This document shows, piece by piece, positions 32,990-45,059 of a stretch of DNA of 64,000 nucleotides. How positions within the stretch are numbered: the stretch's first letter is position 1; each line of letters begins with the position of its first letter. The DNA is taken from contig JAJEKV010000054.1 in the NCBI GenBank assembly GCA_021234155.1, positions 2,457,702 through 2,521,701 of the forward strand, in the 5' to 3' direction. Made by a program: the position numbers and the translations under genes. Under the pieces are notes generated by a model that did no database searches, was not told where the DNA came from, and saw only the letters and a program-made list of their open reading frames with translations. Origin of the DNA: Isoetes taiwanensis. Taxonomy: Eukaryota > Streptophyta > Lycopodiopsida > Isoetales > Isoetaceae.

Positions 32990-33745
32990 ATATAACCAGC
33001 AAAAGGTATTCCTTATTTTACAACCTTGTGGTGAATTGGATTTCTAAAGGAGCTTGTAAACTTTCTTCCTCCTCAGCTTTCTTTTTTGCTTCCTGCATCA
33101 CGAGATTGATTGAGAAACTAAAAAGGATACTAAGAAACTTGGGTAAGAAGAGCGTATGCATGGTGAAAATAAAAGATCAATGCAAGCGACTCATTGAAAA
33201 TCAGCTTACGTAGATGGGCCGCGAAAACAAGGTTTGTGATGTTGATGGAAGTCCAAATGAAATTGAAATAGAAGATTGACACGAGAACATATGGCGATTG
33301 GAATGGACCGATTAATGTTCTTTGCATTGTGCAGCTAAAAGGGATGCTGAGAAACGGATGAGAAACGGATGATACTGAAGAAACATTTGAAAACAGAGCA
33401 TTTTCAGATATAATATACTTGAAATTTGATCGAATACTTAAATATGAAACAGAGGCACAACAAATTTAAGCGTGGATATGAAATACAGAGTAAGTTTGGT
33501 ACCTGGAGAGCCAATCGCCTTTGTAGTCGCTTTGATATCTCGTCTAGATGCAGCCGGAGACATACCTAGAGCTGCATAATCATCTGAAACAGACGTGCCG
33601 CCCCTCTGCGCTCTAACTTTAATGGATCTTTTATCTCTGCTGCCCTTCCGGCTTGAAACCCCTTGCCCCAAATCAAAATGCGAGCTCAAGGAAGAACTCG
33701 CCCGGAGGGCTAAATTGTCGTATCAATTGATGCAGCCGACCACAA
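32990..33745 (-). pseudogene. DnaJ (J-domain) gene fragment, possibly plastid-targeted
   Basis: The minus strand reads LALRASSSLSSHFDLGQG and SSRKGSRDKRSIKVRAQ, a Ser/Arg-rich transit-peptide-like start. It is followed by DDYAALGMSPAASRRDIKA, the first helix of a J domain (usual DYYxxLGVxxxAsxxeIKxAY). One base out of frame the next codons give DYKGDWLS, then a donor-like CCAG/GTACC at about 33,500. An exon starting CAG/TATCATCC at about 33,375 could supply the YHP of HPD, but Asp is not seen. A third stretch near 33,050 reads EAKKKAEEEESLQAPLEIQ. No in-frame ATG precedes the N-terminus before a stop. J proteins stimulate Hsp70 ATPase through HPD. This copy looks truncated. Confidence 0.45.
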
Positions 33746-34591
33746 AGGAAACTCTGCGGAGTCTACTCTGATTGTAATAGAAGGAAAAAACTAGCGGGCT
33801 CTGAGGTAAGAACCGCTACTCAGACTTGATTTTTGTGGACTTCCCCTTAAGACTGAACTGCTCCGCAGGCCATCAACGCAGCATATAGAAGACCGAAACA
33901 AAAATATCACAAAAAGGGATCCCGTTATGGCCGAAGGCAATTATGGAGTTAAAAACCAGAGCTTCCACCTACGTCGCACCAGAAATGGCAATAAAAGAGG
34001 ACTTAACCAGGGAAGTGGAAAACAACAAGAGAAAAAGAAGCATCTGCACCCGCCGAAAGAACTAGAGCAGATGAATTGAAATGTCTTCCCTTGGATCTGC
34101 CTCGTTTTTGCCCTAGCCACTGCCTTCTAACTTTACCGTTGTACCAAAGATGGGTAAAGAAACCTGTGATGGGAATCCAAAAGCGCCCATCTCATAAAAA
34201 TCCAGAAGCACAAAAACAGGAGGTCGGATTGCATCCACAATCACCAAAGCAAAAACTAGGGCAAAGAACTTAGAAAAATAAGAGAAACCCTAAAATTAAC
34301 AGCTCGACATGTGCATGTAATCTCTGAGATGTGAGGAGAAATAACAATAAAAAATTACAAGCCCTTAGATTAAAAGTAAGAGGGTTGATCTTAACCGTTG
34401 GAATGGCATGGAAGAGGATGTCATGGAAACATAGGTCAAACCATAGGAAAGTGGAATTAAAAGATGAAAATTTAGTGCGCACTCTAGATGTACGCATTAG
34501 TACACTCCACGCAATACGACCTCTAAATCATAGTAAAACCATTGGAAAAAGTGTACAAAATTTTCAAAAAAACCCCCTGTTATTATGCTAG

Positions 34592-35697
34592 ATATTCACA
34601 TGTTGGAGGGAAAAGAACTACAAAGCAGGAAGAGGAAGTGGAGGGCTAGCCTGCTACATTAGGAATAGCAGTGTCAAAAAAGCATGTATTCTAGAAACCG
34701 ACATTAATAAAAGACATATGCTTATAAATATTGTAATGCTTGACTACAGAAAGTTATATTTACTAATAGTGTATTACCCACCTCAATGTGACAAACTGGA
34801 ACTACTAGGCATGGGGGAAAGCGTCATGAAACACAAAGATAAGGGACCGTTGATCATAGTAGGAGATATCAATGCAAGGACGGGGCAGGAACATGCACAG
34901 AAAGCAGGGATAGACAATGAGGATGGACAGTGGACACATACCGGAAGGGGGGAAGAATGGCAAAGGAACACAGTAGACGAAATGGAGGTGACAGCGAGAG
35001 GAGAAACCCTGATAGAGGTATGTACAGCCACAGATATGGTTATATGCAATGGCCTAAGAAGGTGGCAAGCCTCGGGCCAGTTCACAAGTACAGATGCTCA
35101 CGGGAGCAGTATAGTAGACTATATGATAGCAAATGAGGAAGCAATAAGGGAAATTGGAAAGATGGAGTTAGGAAAATGGCCATTAGGAGGAAGGGAGGGC
35201 CACAGACCCATCACGCTCAAGATAAAGGCGACAAGTGGAAGAACAGAAGACAGGCAAAGAAGAGGTAAACAGACCAAACTGGTAGTCAAATTCAGAGAAA
35301 ATAGAGTGGGAGCATTCATAAACACGGTAAAAAAGAAAATGAGAGACAAAGAGTGGGGAGAGGAACTGAAGGACAGAGGGAACGACATGAATGACAGCTT
35401 GGAAGTAGCAGCAAAAACAACATTCGGGAGAAAAGAAAGAGGAAGAAGGGATATAGCATTTCGAAGGTCAGTATGGTTCGACGAGGCATGCATGGAACAG
35501 AGAAGGAAAGCCAAACAGGCAAGAGGAACTGAGGCATGGCACGAGGAACGTAACAAATATGTGAAGATACTGAAAAGGAAGAAAGTTCAGGACCTGAAAA
35601 ACCATCAATGGGGATTAGCCGAGGACTTGAAAAAACGGCCTAAGAAATTCTGGAACAATATGAAAAAAGGCTCAAAAACAAAAGCAGGTACATCAGC
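34592..35697 (+). CDS. LINE-2 ORF2 part 1: APE-like endonuclease and linker
   Basis: The frame opens after a TAG at 34,589-34,591 and runs unbroken to the element B junction. The EN motifs are NYKAGRGSGGLACYI, PLIIVGDINARTG (GDxNA), SSIVDYMIANEE (SxIDY) and GREGHRPITLKI (usual SDHxPI; His kept). A lysine/arginine-rich linker follows, reaching FWNNMKKGSKTKAGTS, where element B cuts codon 3 of an Ala. The first 30-40 residues of EN, with the first metal-binding Asn and Glu, are not found; they should lie before the TAG. EN nicks the target for target-primed reverse transcription. Confidence 0.85.
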
Positions 35698-37298
35698 TGT
35701 GACGCTCCCGGAACATATACGACCCTCGGACGTATACATACATGCGGGACTTCCCCATGGCGACCATCTCACCATGAGCAGGGCCCTCCGTCTATTTCGG
35801 GCCATCTATGAAATGTGGCCCGAAGAAGGACACGGAGGGGTCATTCGGCCCACGCCTTCAATGGGACTCCTACGTCGCGGAAGCATGAATCCAAGGGTTA
35901 GCACACAGCATGAATATATATAAATAACCACCACGAAGGGTGGCGTATCCATCCAAAATACCAACGGCATAGATCATGCATCTAATCCTAAGAAAACACC
36001 CAAACCCCAGGTTCTACCCCGGCTCAGACTTCCGTGGGGATCGATCAATTTGGGCCTCAAGAGATCAGCCAGGCCGGAGTCTTGGCATGGCGTTGGCTGG
36101 CATAGAACATTGGCTAGGGTTGTCCACTCCATCCGCCCCTCCTGTGCACACTTTGCAGATGGGTCAATTCATGCTATGGCTTTGCTATAGCCTTCCGGAG
36201 ACGCAAACTCAGGGCATCACCCTCTGAGCCTACTCCAGGTTCATGACGCCTGGTCCGATGAGGCAGGTCGGGGAAGCGTCCCCTTCCAGAATCACAGTGG
36301 TTCCATGGGTGAGCTAGAGAATACGTGCCGCATCAGCGACCCCCGCATCCGTGCAGACTTACTCACCCTAAATCTACTCAAAGTGCAAGGTGCTCCATAC
36401 GGATCACACCTTCCCACCCAGGGAGTGTCAGACCCATACCCGGCCCTCTACGTGACCGGCTATCAGGCCTAGCCCACTGTAGGAGTCTCAGGAGCCTTGT
36501 ATGCTCATGCAAGACCCCACCCCTCATGTCACCACTGTGTTCCTTGTGCGGTGCTAAGCGGACCATAGCATCTAGGACCCGGTGGGTTCTTGCGCCTGCC
36601 GCATCTAATGGGACTTTCAGAGGGCTATCTAGGAGCATACTACTTTACACGGTTGAGGCCTCTAACCCCCGTAATCCCCCGTTTGAGTCGGATCAAACAA
36701 AGAACCAACAATCCATCCTTTCAGAGTAAGAACCAGAATTGAATATAAAGAGAACTTGTTTGTACAATCAAGGGTTAGTTTCTATGATTGAATTACAAAG
36801 AGAACAGAGAAAGACGGACACAACCAAGTGTTAACTAGAATTCACATAGCCACCTACCGAATTGCGGCTGGACTCATTCCATGGGGGCCTCCATCTCTCG
36901 GCGGTTGAAGATTCAATTTGTGGCTTCCACGGGGGGCCCGGTATCGTGGTTCTCTGCAGGTGGTTGATGGCGCTCAGCTCCTGGCCTTCCTTGGTCGATC
37001 TTTTGGAGTCAATCCCAGGGATAGGGGTCAAGTTGGCATCCAAACTTGGCAACCCCCATGCTGCCTTGTCGATTGGGGCGGGTGGCCTTCCTAATTGGTA
37101 ATTATCCTAATTTCCTAGGTTATAGGTTATTATTATTAATGTGTTAAATTAGCATAGCTAATTTAATCCTTTGTAAGGTAACCCCCTAGGTTGCAATTAA
37201 GTTCCCATACCCCCATGGTAGTGTACCTTTAGGGAGTGACGTGCTTGTATTTGTACGTGTCCCGTGTAGTAGACCGTATAAATACGTGGAACGTCACA
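35698..37298 (-). repeat. 3' LTR of element B
   Basis: Starts TGTGACGCTCC and ends GGAACGTCACA in window orientation. The 1,601-bp sequence aligns end to end with 47,166-48,759. Short open frames in it repeat in the other LTR and are not coding. It abuts the TSD on the left and the polypurine tract on the right. Confidence 0.95.
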
Positions 37299-37311
37299 TT
37301 CTCCCCTCCTT
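37299..37311 (-). promoter_or_regulatory. Polypurine tract of element B
   Basis: The minus strand reads AAGGAGGGGAGAA immediately before TGTGACGTTCC, the expected plus-strand primer site next to the 3' LTR. Confidence 0.85.
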
Positions 37312-37811
37312 AAAAATAATGCTGTCCTCAGCATTAGGGTTAGCTAATTGAATACATATACGTAAAGCACTGAATTAGAGAATGGAGTTAAGAATATAAG
37401 ATTAATACGTTGAGATTATAGTAATTTGGATAGTAATACATTGAAGTTAAAATATCAAAGTACAAGCACGCTCGATACAAACTTATGATCAAAGGAGTTT
37501 AGGACCGGAGTCCGATTTAAAACATTCTGACAACAAAATTCATACATGTAGACAAAACCAATACGGGACAAGTTGGGTCATCAGCAATCCTCTATACAAG
37601 GCAGGTGACGACTTGTTCATTGGCCTGCACAGAAGTATATATCCGTAGGTTAATAATATGATTAAGTTGTGGTTGAAGGGACCACCCCCTGCAAATAAAA
37701 GAAAAAGTATCTAGAAGGGAATCTATCATGTGTACGGCTTGCAATTCATTGTGGCATGAGGAATGGTTGGGTTCCTCATTATAGCCGGAATGAACGGAGT
37801 CTATTTACTAG

Positions 37812-38460
37812 ATGCCTTCCTAGCAATTCGCGGTCATGTCAACATCAACAATACACCACGTCCTAGAGAACACGAAGGTGATCTCATCATCGGTTATTAC
37901 TATCATATAGGATGCGTCTACCCCTCTAAAACATGATTCTCGGTCAATCAAGCCTTCAAGCTTACCGCCAGGGGGGCGGGGTTGATAGCATCGTTGATGG
38001 TGCGTGCCTTGAGATTCCCGCATGAAGTCCGGATAGTGCTTCTCAAGGTCTATCTTCATCACCCGGGTAGCATCTTCAAGCGGTAAGTGCTTCCACTTGA
38101 CCAAGTATTGCAACATTTGAGTCCTTACGGGTCTACGTTTTGTAAGCTCGATCAAGAAGAGCTTGGGGCACTATTTCCACCGCTCTTGAGGTCATTTCTA
38201 GGAGGGTAGGGGTATCCAAAACCTCCTCGGATCGGGGGTGTGTTGCTTGAGGAAGACTCACGTGAAAGACCTTGTGGATCTTCAAAGCGGGGTGGCAAGT
38301 CCAAGCGATATGCCTGTTCTCCCACACGTTGGTAATCATGAGCGGCCCAGCCCATCACGGGTGCCAACTTCTTCTGATTACCAATTTTAAGCTTGGCTTG
38401 TTTTACTTTGATCTTAAGCCAAACCGACTCACCCACACGGAAGATTAGGTGGGGTTCGGT
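37812..38460 (-). pseudogene. Element B integrase C-terminus and chromodomain (frameshifted)
   Basis: The pieces read GESVWLKIKVKQAKLKIGNQ and KLAPVMG (usual GDxVWL and KLAPR/KFxGPF), then KIHKVFHVSLPQ (usual hDvFHVSLLK). Last is the chromodomain RTQMLQYLVKWKHLPLEDAT followed by DLEKHYPDF. The usual ATWE tryptophan is missing (reads ATRVM). Several frameshifts separate the parts. The chromodomain places the element in the chromovirus branch. Confidence 0.8.
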
Positions 38461-39500
38461 GCTTATCCGCTAGACTCTTCGACGACTTGCGTGCGGCCAA
38501 TAAGTAATCGAACTTCTTCCACCAAGGCCCGCATTTCTAAAAAGGAGTTGTTGAGAGACCTCCACTTTAGAAACAGGATTATGCCATGTGTGCGGGTAAG
38601 ACATTGGTAGCCATAATTTATCATGAAAGGAGACATTCTAGAAGACTCACGCTTTGCAATCGCGATGTGGCGAATTCTACCAAGTAAATATAATCCGCCC
38701 ATTGTGACTGTTTACTCCATACATAGCTTCTTAGCATGTCTTCGATAATACGATTGACACGTTCTGTTTGACCATCTATCTGAGGATGGTAGGCTGTACT
38801 CATGGCAAGCTTGGTCTGGATGGTGGCGAAGAAATCCTTCCAGAATGCACTGACAAACTTAGGATCCCTATCCGATACAATTACTCTCGGCATCCCGTGC
38901 AACCTGAAAATTTCCTTTGCAAAGAGCAAGGCGGTGTCGAAGGCGGTGTCCGTGGTGCGACATGGCAGGAAGTGAGCCATCTTTGATAATTTGTCGACCA
39001 CGACCATTAAGGCATCATACCCCGAGAATACGTGGAAGCCCCACAATGAAATCCATGGTTATGACTTCCCACTTGGCGTTGGGCACATCCAAAGGTTGCA
39101 ACTCCCCAGGAACTCTTAATTGCTCCGCCTTGGTTTGCTGACAAACCTGACACTGTTTGATGTACCTAGCAATATCCTTCTTCATGGAAGGCCAAAAATA
39201 GCTGGAGCGGATCTTAAAGTAAGTTTTCATAAAACCCGCATGTCCTGCTATTGGGCTGTTGTGTGTGTCATGGAGAATCAGCTTTCGCACCCCTGAAGTC
39301 GCTGGAACACACAACTTATCTTTGTAATATAATAAATTGCCCTCCTTCTTATATGAACGGAATGCCTCACGTTCTCTATCGGTACGGGCTTCCCTACCCA
39401 AACTTTCCCAAATATTACAGAATTCGGGATCTGTGGCCAAGGTCTGCTCTATCTGCTTCCCAAACTTCATTTGGTGAGTGTGGAAATAGCATTACAATGG
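38461..39500 (-). pseudogene. Element B integrase core (frameshifted)
   Basis: The HHCC finger lies in 39,015-39,470 (LHDTHNSPIAGHAGFMKTY; CQVCQQTKAEQ), and VITMDFIVGLPR leads into the core. The catalytic Asps are in VVVDKLSKMAHFLPC and VIVSDRDPKFVSAFW, and the Glu is in HPQIDGQTERVNRI. The domain order is normal; single-base losses separate the 39,015 and 38,621 frames. Integrase inserts the cDNA, consistent with the observed 5-bp duplication. Confidence 0.9.
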
Positions 39501-39507
39501 GTGCGGG

Positions 39508-40083
39508 TTATGAAGGGATGGCGTGACAAAGCATCCAGAACCACATTGTGCTTTCTGGCTTGTATACAATCCAAGTCATATTCCTCGAGGAATTCCATCC
39601 ATCTTTTTGTGACGGAGATTCAGATTTGGTGGGTGGATAGATAGCGGAGACTCGATGATCCGTATCCAGTTTAAATCTTCTACCAAGAAGGTAGTGTCTC
39701 CAAATACGGAGAGCACGTACAACTGCTAGCAATTCCTGATCATGGGTAGGATATCGCTGCTCCGCATCGTTCATCTTCTTTGAATCATAAGCAACAACTC
39801 TCCCCTCCTGCATTAAGACACCACCGGTAGCTATCTTACTCGCATCGGTGGCTACCGATTTATCCTTTTCCGGATCAGGCAAGGTAAGGACTGGTGCAGA
39901 TGTTAAAGCATCCTTGAGTTTCTGAAAGCCGACTTGGACTTTTGTTTTCCAATGTTCCATCCAATCCTTTACTTTCTCATGCCTTGTGAGATTAGTAAGA
40001 GGTGCGGCAATTGTTGCAAAATCCTTGACAAATTTCCGATAATATCCTGCGAGTCCCAAGAAACTCCGGGACCTACGAAACAT
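39508..40083 (-). pseudogene. Element B RT connection and RNase H
   Basis: FLGLAGYYRKFVKDFATIAA is the end of the RT thumb/connection. RNase H follows with VATDASKIATGGVLMQ, VVAYDSKKMNDAEQRYPTHD, ELLAVVRALRIWRHYLLG and LDTDHRVSAIY. The catalytic D and E and the TDH motif are visible, although the last part is frameshifted. This domain degrades the RNA template during cDNA synthesis. Confidence 0.9.
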
Positions 40084-40786
40084 TAGCTGGAATGGGCCAA
40101 TCCTTTATTTGCTTCTATCTTATTTGGATCTGTAGCAATTCCTTCTTTGAGATAATATGCCCCAAATAGTCTACCCTCGAGTGGCGAACTTGCATTTAGA
40201 GAACTTGGCAAAGAGTGATGGCCTTTAGCTTTTTGCAAAGCTAATCGAAGATGTTGTTCATGTTGCTGCAAGGTTTTACTATAGATGAGAATGTCATCAA
40301 AGAAAATGACAACAAAGTCATCCAAGTATTGGCGGAAGATGTCATTCATCAACCGCATAATAAACGCGGTGTTGGTCAATCAAAAGGCATGACAGATGAA
40401 TTCGTAATGCCCATATCTGGTACGAAAAGCGGACTTATGGATGTCCTGTTCCTTAATCCTTATCGATGGTACGGGGCGCCAAATCAATCTTTGAGAAATA
40501 TTTTGCTCCTTGTGGCGGTCCATAAGATCATCGCCCTAGGCAAAGCATAGCGATTCTTGATGGTATGCTTATTGAGTTGCCTATAATCAATACACATCCT
40601 TAAGGAGCCATCTTTCTTCTTGACAAAAGAATAGGAGCACCAAAGGGTGGCTCTTGGGCGAATAAACCCCACATTCGGTAACTCTTGTAGCTGTTTCTTA
40701 AGCTCGCTTAACTCAGGAGGACTCATTGATGCGGGGGCTTTGCTGGTAGGCTTAGTACACGGTTCAAGAGTTATCTCACATTCCAC
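40083..40786 (-). pseudogene. Element B reverse transcriptase (internal deletion and frameshifts)
   Basis: The first half gives [35 protein letters not shown] and KNRYALPR; the second half gives AFIMRLMNDIFRQYLDDFVV and FFDDILIYSKTL, with FFDD in the YxDD position. About 50 residues between, including the AFxTRYGHFEY-like segment, are only partly readable near 40,400. The enzyme copies the element RNA into cDNA. Indels make it inactive as assembled. Confidence 0.9.
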
Positions 40787-41189
40787 CCTCTAAAAGGAGG
40801 AAGCTTGTGGATCTCATCCGGAAAAAGATCGCTAAATTCTCGAAGAAGGGTAGCAATGTCCGATGGTAAAAGCGTCGATTACTTGCTGCTGTTTGGAGTC
40901 CGACTCAATGGAAGCAAGTTTAATGAGGCAAAGAAGTTCATTCCTAGCGCATAGCTTTTCCTAGTCGCTTTTATTGACATTATTTGCATGGCTGAGTGTA
41001 ATGAATCACCTTTATCGCCACACCGTGCTCCATTAGCGGCGTTGAAGGTGACCTCCCACTTCATGATCTATGTGGGCCCTGGCGACGCTAAAAACTCCAT
41101 TCCCACAATAAGATCATATTTGCCAATGTCCATTAGCTTCGGCACCCAAGGCAAGCGGTGCACTGCAAGCGTGCATTTTAAGGTTAATC

Positions 41190-41420
41190 TGTGACCATGA
41201 GTGTGTCCGATCTTACCGCTAGCTAATGTGATCTGGCTTAGGTGGGGATTTCAACGTTTCAGTGCGATGCACAGGCCATTCTAGGAGAAGCAAAATTATG
41301 TGTACTACGTGTCCATCAAAATTATGAAGGGCTTCTTGTCTACTTGGCCTATTGTAGAAATAATGAAGGCTGACTTTTCGGCGTTACTTTTGTTTCTATA
41401 GCGGCAAGAATATGAGGCGC
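41190..41420 (-). pseudogene. Element B protease
   Basis: KPFIILMDT followed, one base out of frame, by THNF-like residues corresponds to the retropepsin active site (usual LxDxGSTHNFIS). It lies between the gag zinc knuckle and RT as expected. Frame changes on both sides prevent a single ORF. Confidence 0.6.
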
Positions 41421-41449
41421 ACCATGAATGTACTTTCGGGGAGCCTCGT

Positions 41450-42640
41450 CTTCGCAGCAAGGTTGGACTCCAAATCTTCCCAATCCAATTCGGCCATGGC
41501 GGTTGAGGCGTCTGGCGTGACGTGACGGGCAATTCTTCGCATGAAGTGTCGGGGCCTCATGCACGTAGCATGCCTTATCCGTGAAGCTGTTCTTCCCGGC
41601 CTCTTTAGGAATGGGCTGTAAGAGGCCCGAATTTCCTTACCGGCATTGTTCGCTTATCCGGGCGTGCTAAAAGCAACTTTCTTCTCGGCGTCCATAGGAA
41701 TTGTCTTTGAGAGGGCCCCGGACTTGCGAAGCGGGGTTTGTAAGGTGTGGGCGGCCGTGGCGCAAGTAAGGAGCAGTCGCGGATCTCGGCTCCTTGGCGT
41801 ATCTTCCTCAAGGCTTAATGCCTTAGCTTCGCCTCGCTCTTCGACTTTGGGTCGATAGCCTTGACCATTCGTTTAATAGATGGGGCCAACCCTTCAATGT
41901 AGCCCTCAACCGCTCTTTTTCTCATTCATTCTGGCACATACAACCTCAAACGCATGAATTGCCGGTGTAGGCGCGCGGACATGCCCTTCGTTCTAACGTA
42001 GAAGGTCTGAATCTGTTGGCATTTGTGCGCCGACGAGGCCGTAAATGCGATTTAAAAGCCTTAGCAAACTTCACGAACTTGCATCCGCTCCTATCCGGTG
42101 TTTAGCTGCGGTAACCCTTCCACCAAACACGAGGCGGCTCGGTAAGGTTAAGTAGTGGCGACCTTCCTGTATCTTTCTCCGATCATTCCATAGGACTTCC
42201 GAATTCCTTCATTTTCGTCTAACCAAGATTCCGCATTCAAGCCTCCTCTGGATTTCCCATCAAAACTGCGCCAACTTAGGTTCTTCCATATACTAGTGAT
42301 AGTCAGTATCAACGCTTTTTTGGTATTCCTTATCCTTACGCCTTGAATGGTCTTTGTCCGATAACGAGGAACCCGAAGAACCGAAGTGGTTGAATGTGAG
42401 GAAGCGGCGCTATCCTTAGAGGAACCGATGGCGCTTAGCATGAGTCCTCCTGCAATGCAGTGCAGGGGCTAGCTCGGGAGGAGATGGTCTGCAGTGCAGG
42501 TGGACTCAATGGTCATGGAGGTAATTCGGTCCGTCCTCGAGTATGTGGCGGTGGATTGGTATGCAACACATAAGCCCGTGAACTTTCGCCGAAAGTTGCC
42601 TTTTCATTAACATCAATTCCTGTTGGGGGATGAGCCTCTT
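41450..42640 (-). pseudogene. Element B gag (frameshifted)
   Basis: The core reads LSWRSFDGKSRGGLNAESWL followed by DENEGIRKSYG, matching the gag pattern FxGxxxxxxxxWLxxxE. Further on, KACYVHEAPTLHAKNCPS matches a CCHC knuckle that has lost a Cys and a Gly through indels (usual CYVCHEAGHxAKNCP). Gag forms the virus-like particle and the knuckle binds RNA. The N-terminus is uncertain. Confidence 0.65.
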
Positions 42641-42930
42641 TTTGGCGTTGGAGGGTGTTTGCCAAGCGGCGTTACTTACCACCGTCTATAGGAGTCATTC
42701 ATGAATATATAAGCAGATTTACATTAATGTGCAATCCCTTTTTAAGTTAATTGAACAAAAGTATATACAAACAGAAGACAATATTTGTATTTCATTCAAG
42801 TTGATTCTAACAACGGGTTGATTGATACATGGATTGAGACAAAAGTAGGTATGATACAATGGGAACTTTTAAAGTTCTACTGGCACACAGCGTAACCACA
42901 ACAACGAAAACATAACGGAAGAGACCAAGC

Positions 42931-43421
42931 TTAGGGGTTGGCGAAGGGGTACAGGATCGCGTAGCGGGTACTCTCCCGTACAGCTCGGACAAGTTTATAG
43001 CGTGCCCAGGCTTGGACAATGATTGCTTGGTACTCCCATGTTGGGCTGATAATCAGAAGGTTAAAGAGCCTTCGCATCGCATAAAAGAGTTGCCAAAGAT
43101 GGTCGTTGGCATCCTCAAAGGCTTCGTGCCTGGTCATATTCCAATAGTCCCAGGTACGACACAGGGTCATCTTCAGATCCTCGAAAGCTCGATCCCTGAG
43201 GATGTTAACTATCTCTAGCCCTTTGTCAGGGTCATAGAGTTCCCCTGGTGGCGGTGGCGGTGGGGGGGTTTCATAGCCTTCCTCCCACTACGGATATTCA
43301 CCATATCTCGGCCATAGTCCTGATGCATGCCGGGATCGTCTCTCCTAACCATGTCGGTGATTCTTTCCTCATACTCCCAAATGGTTTCCTCTGCAACATA
43401 GTTGGAGTGAATAGAGAACAT
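42931..43421 (-). pseudogene. Element B extra ORF z (unknown, about 164 residues)
   Basis: ATG 43,421 begins MFSIHSNYVAEETIWEYEER. The frame slips once at a C7 homopolymer (about 43,263, where the other frame gives a run of seven prolines then GELYDPDKG) and continues as NILRDRAFEDLKMTLCRTWD and HLWQLFYAMRRLFNLLIIS to a stop at 42,931. Trp-rich helices suggest a folded domain. No known family is recognised. It sits on the element's coding strand between ORF y and gag. A TATATATATATA stretch lies 170 bp upstream (about 43,590-43,602). Confidence 0.5.
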
Positions 43422-43611
43422 TTTGTAATTCCACTATACCCTAAAGTTTAATGCTTTGGAAGAGGATGTCATAAAAAAAACAATTTAGTTATACTCATCA
43501 AGAAAACTTTGTATTTAATAAGTAGATAAGGTACACATTGTCCAATATGGTTTAAACAATTACCAATCCAAAATCTCATAAATACATGTATATATATATA
43601 GTACTCTTAGT

Positions 43612-44978
43612 TCAGGAATTAGGCCCTGCCTCTTTATCCTTAGCCCTAGGAGGTGGGGGAGGCGGTCGGTGTCGCAGCAGAGCTACCCCAGGGTCGACTG
43701 TGGCCGCCGCAACAGATGCAACCTCTGGTGGGTAGGCAACGGCCAATGGGGCTGCCGTGAGGAGCTTCATGCCCATCCAAGGCGCAATATCTTGGCCCAA
43801 GGCCGTAAGGGCAAGATCCCCCAGATGCAGTACATACGTAAGCGTCACGATAGGGAAGCTTCTTGTGGCGGGCGAGTGTAGAAAGTGCACGGAGGGCCCA
43901 CCATGAAGCTTCACCTCTCCCCTAAGTCCCGGGCTATGAAGAGAAACCTGCCCGTATTTGAAGGCCGACAAAAAAGAAACGGGTGAGGTGGTTACCCAAA
44001 CACCTTCCCTTTGCGGAGTTTCGAGATCGGCCACTTCCTTATCCAAGTCCATGGGGACTTCTTCCTCCTTGAGCTCCTGTTGCTCCTCCTTCTTATGCTT
44101 GAGGTTATGATATAAATCTTCACCCTCATCATCGAAGTCGGGGAACCTCAACCATATTGATGTTTGGGGCGTGAGGTCCCATAGCCGTGAAGGCATCTGG
44201 TGCAGGTTGCGAAGCTGGTTCCTGCATCACAAAGTCGCGAAGACGTAATAGAGTCTCCGCTGGCTCTAGGGTATCCTGACGGAACTGCAGCAGCTGGTGC
44301 ACCTCCGGAGGAAGCTCGGTAGAAGTGAAGTCGATGAAATCATCCATACAATACTCCGCAAGCTCATAAAGTACATGGTCTTTGGCGCTTGCGTCTAAAT
44401 CCGCCACTCATTGATACGTCCGGATAATATCATCCAAGAGAAGGTATTCCTGCCCACGGTGATAAATAAGCGGAAGGCCGTCTAACCCCGACAAGCCTAT
44501 AGATTGGTCACGGCGGTGGTAGCTCCTCTGCTAGCTCTTTCCAGCGGGCAAAAGTCGCCCATCCCTATATGCTCGTCATCCCCCCTCCTCGGAGGATTAC
44601 GGCAGCTTGCCCTTCTCTGCCGGCAAGGTTTCATCCTCAACGTATTGGTCCATGAGGATGGCTAGAGCGAAAGTAGCTTCCAGATACTGCTGCCCCTGAT
44701 GCTGGACCACCGGTAGGTGTTTACCCCATCGGAGTTTCCCCTTCAAGACGTCATAGGCATGTGTGTCCCCGCCCTAGCATCGTAGAACTATCTCCCCTCT
44801 CCAAGTACAAGTGGGGAGGATCCCTAGAGGAATACAGAGGAAGCATTTCCTCCATGTAAAAATCAAGGAATCCGACATAGTCAGGATGCATTTGCATGTT
44901 GGCAAAAGGAGGTCTATCGTTGGCATAGCAAAGGCTGCGGCCAGTCGAAGGGAACCTGTGGATCCCATTTCTCTCCAT
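43612..44978 (-). pseudogene. Element B extra ORF y (unknown, about 455 residues, frameshifted)
   Basis: From ATG 44,978 (MERNGIHRFPSTGRSL) the sense stays protein-like through four frames: HPDYVGFLDFYMEEMLPLYS, then YLEATFALAILMDQYVEDE, then SAKDHVLYELAEYCMDDFID and RQDTLEPAETLLRLRDFVM. It then runs through an acidic segment (EEQQELKEEEVPMDLDKE) to TYVLHLGDLALTALGQDI and a proline run (RPPPPPPRAKDK). I do not recognise it. It is preceded by an A/T-rich stretch and a CT-rich leader (about 45,010-45,060), as a host gene would be. Capture of host coding sequence is one explanation; an accessory element protein is another. Confidence 0.5.
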
Positions 44979-45059
44979 CAAGGTACCAGGCAGCAAAGGT
45001 CGGCGGCGGCGTATGGCGCTAGAAGGGAGGGAGAGGAAAAGAAGCGTTTAAAATAACCC

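Larger units (their letters stand above)
32259..34591. mobile_element. Block interrupting LINE-2 between ORF1 and endonuclease
   Basis: The purine-rich LINE style stops near 32,258 and returns near 34,592. In between lie a GGCCCC hairpin (32,535-32,575), a minus-strand J-domain fragment (about 32,990-33,745) and AT-rich DNA. No target duplication or terminal repeats were found, and the missing LINE-2 endonuclease N-terminus suggests a deletion at one edge. It might be a filler or captured host fragment rather than a single transposon. Confidence 0.45.

Noticed and set aside
34076..34273. Plus-strand frame next to the J-domain fragment
   Set aside because: No recognisable domain; the neighbouring frame is equally open apart from one stop. 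Possible chance frame in a promoter region.
35976..37101. Open frames of 70-130 codons on both strands
   Set aside because: They lie in the 3' LTR of element B and recur, with different breaks, in the 5' LTR (47,404-48,608). LTR shadows, not genes.
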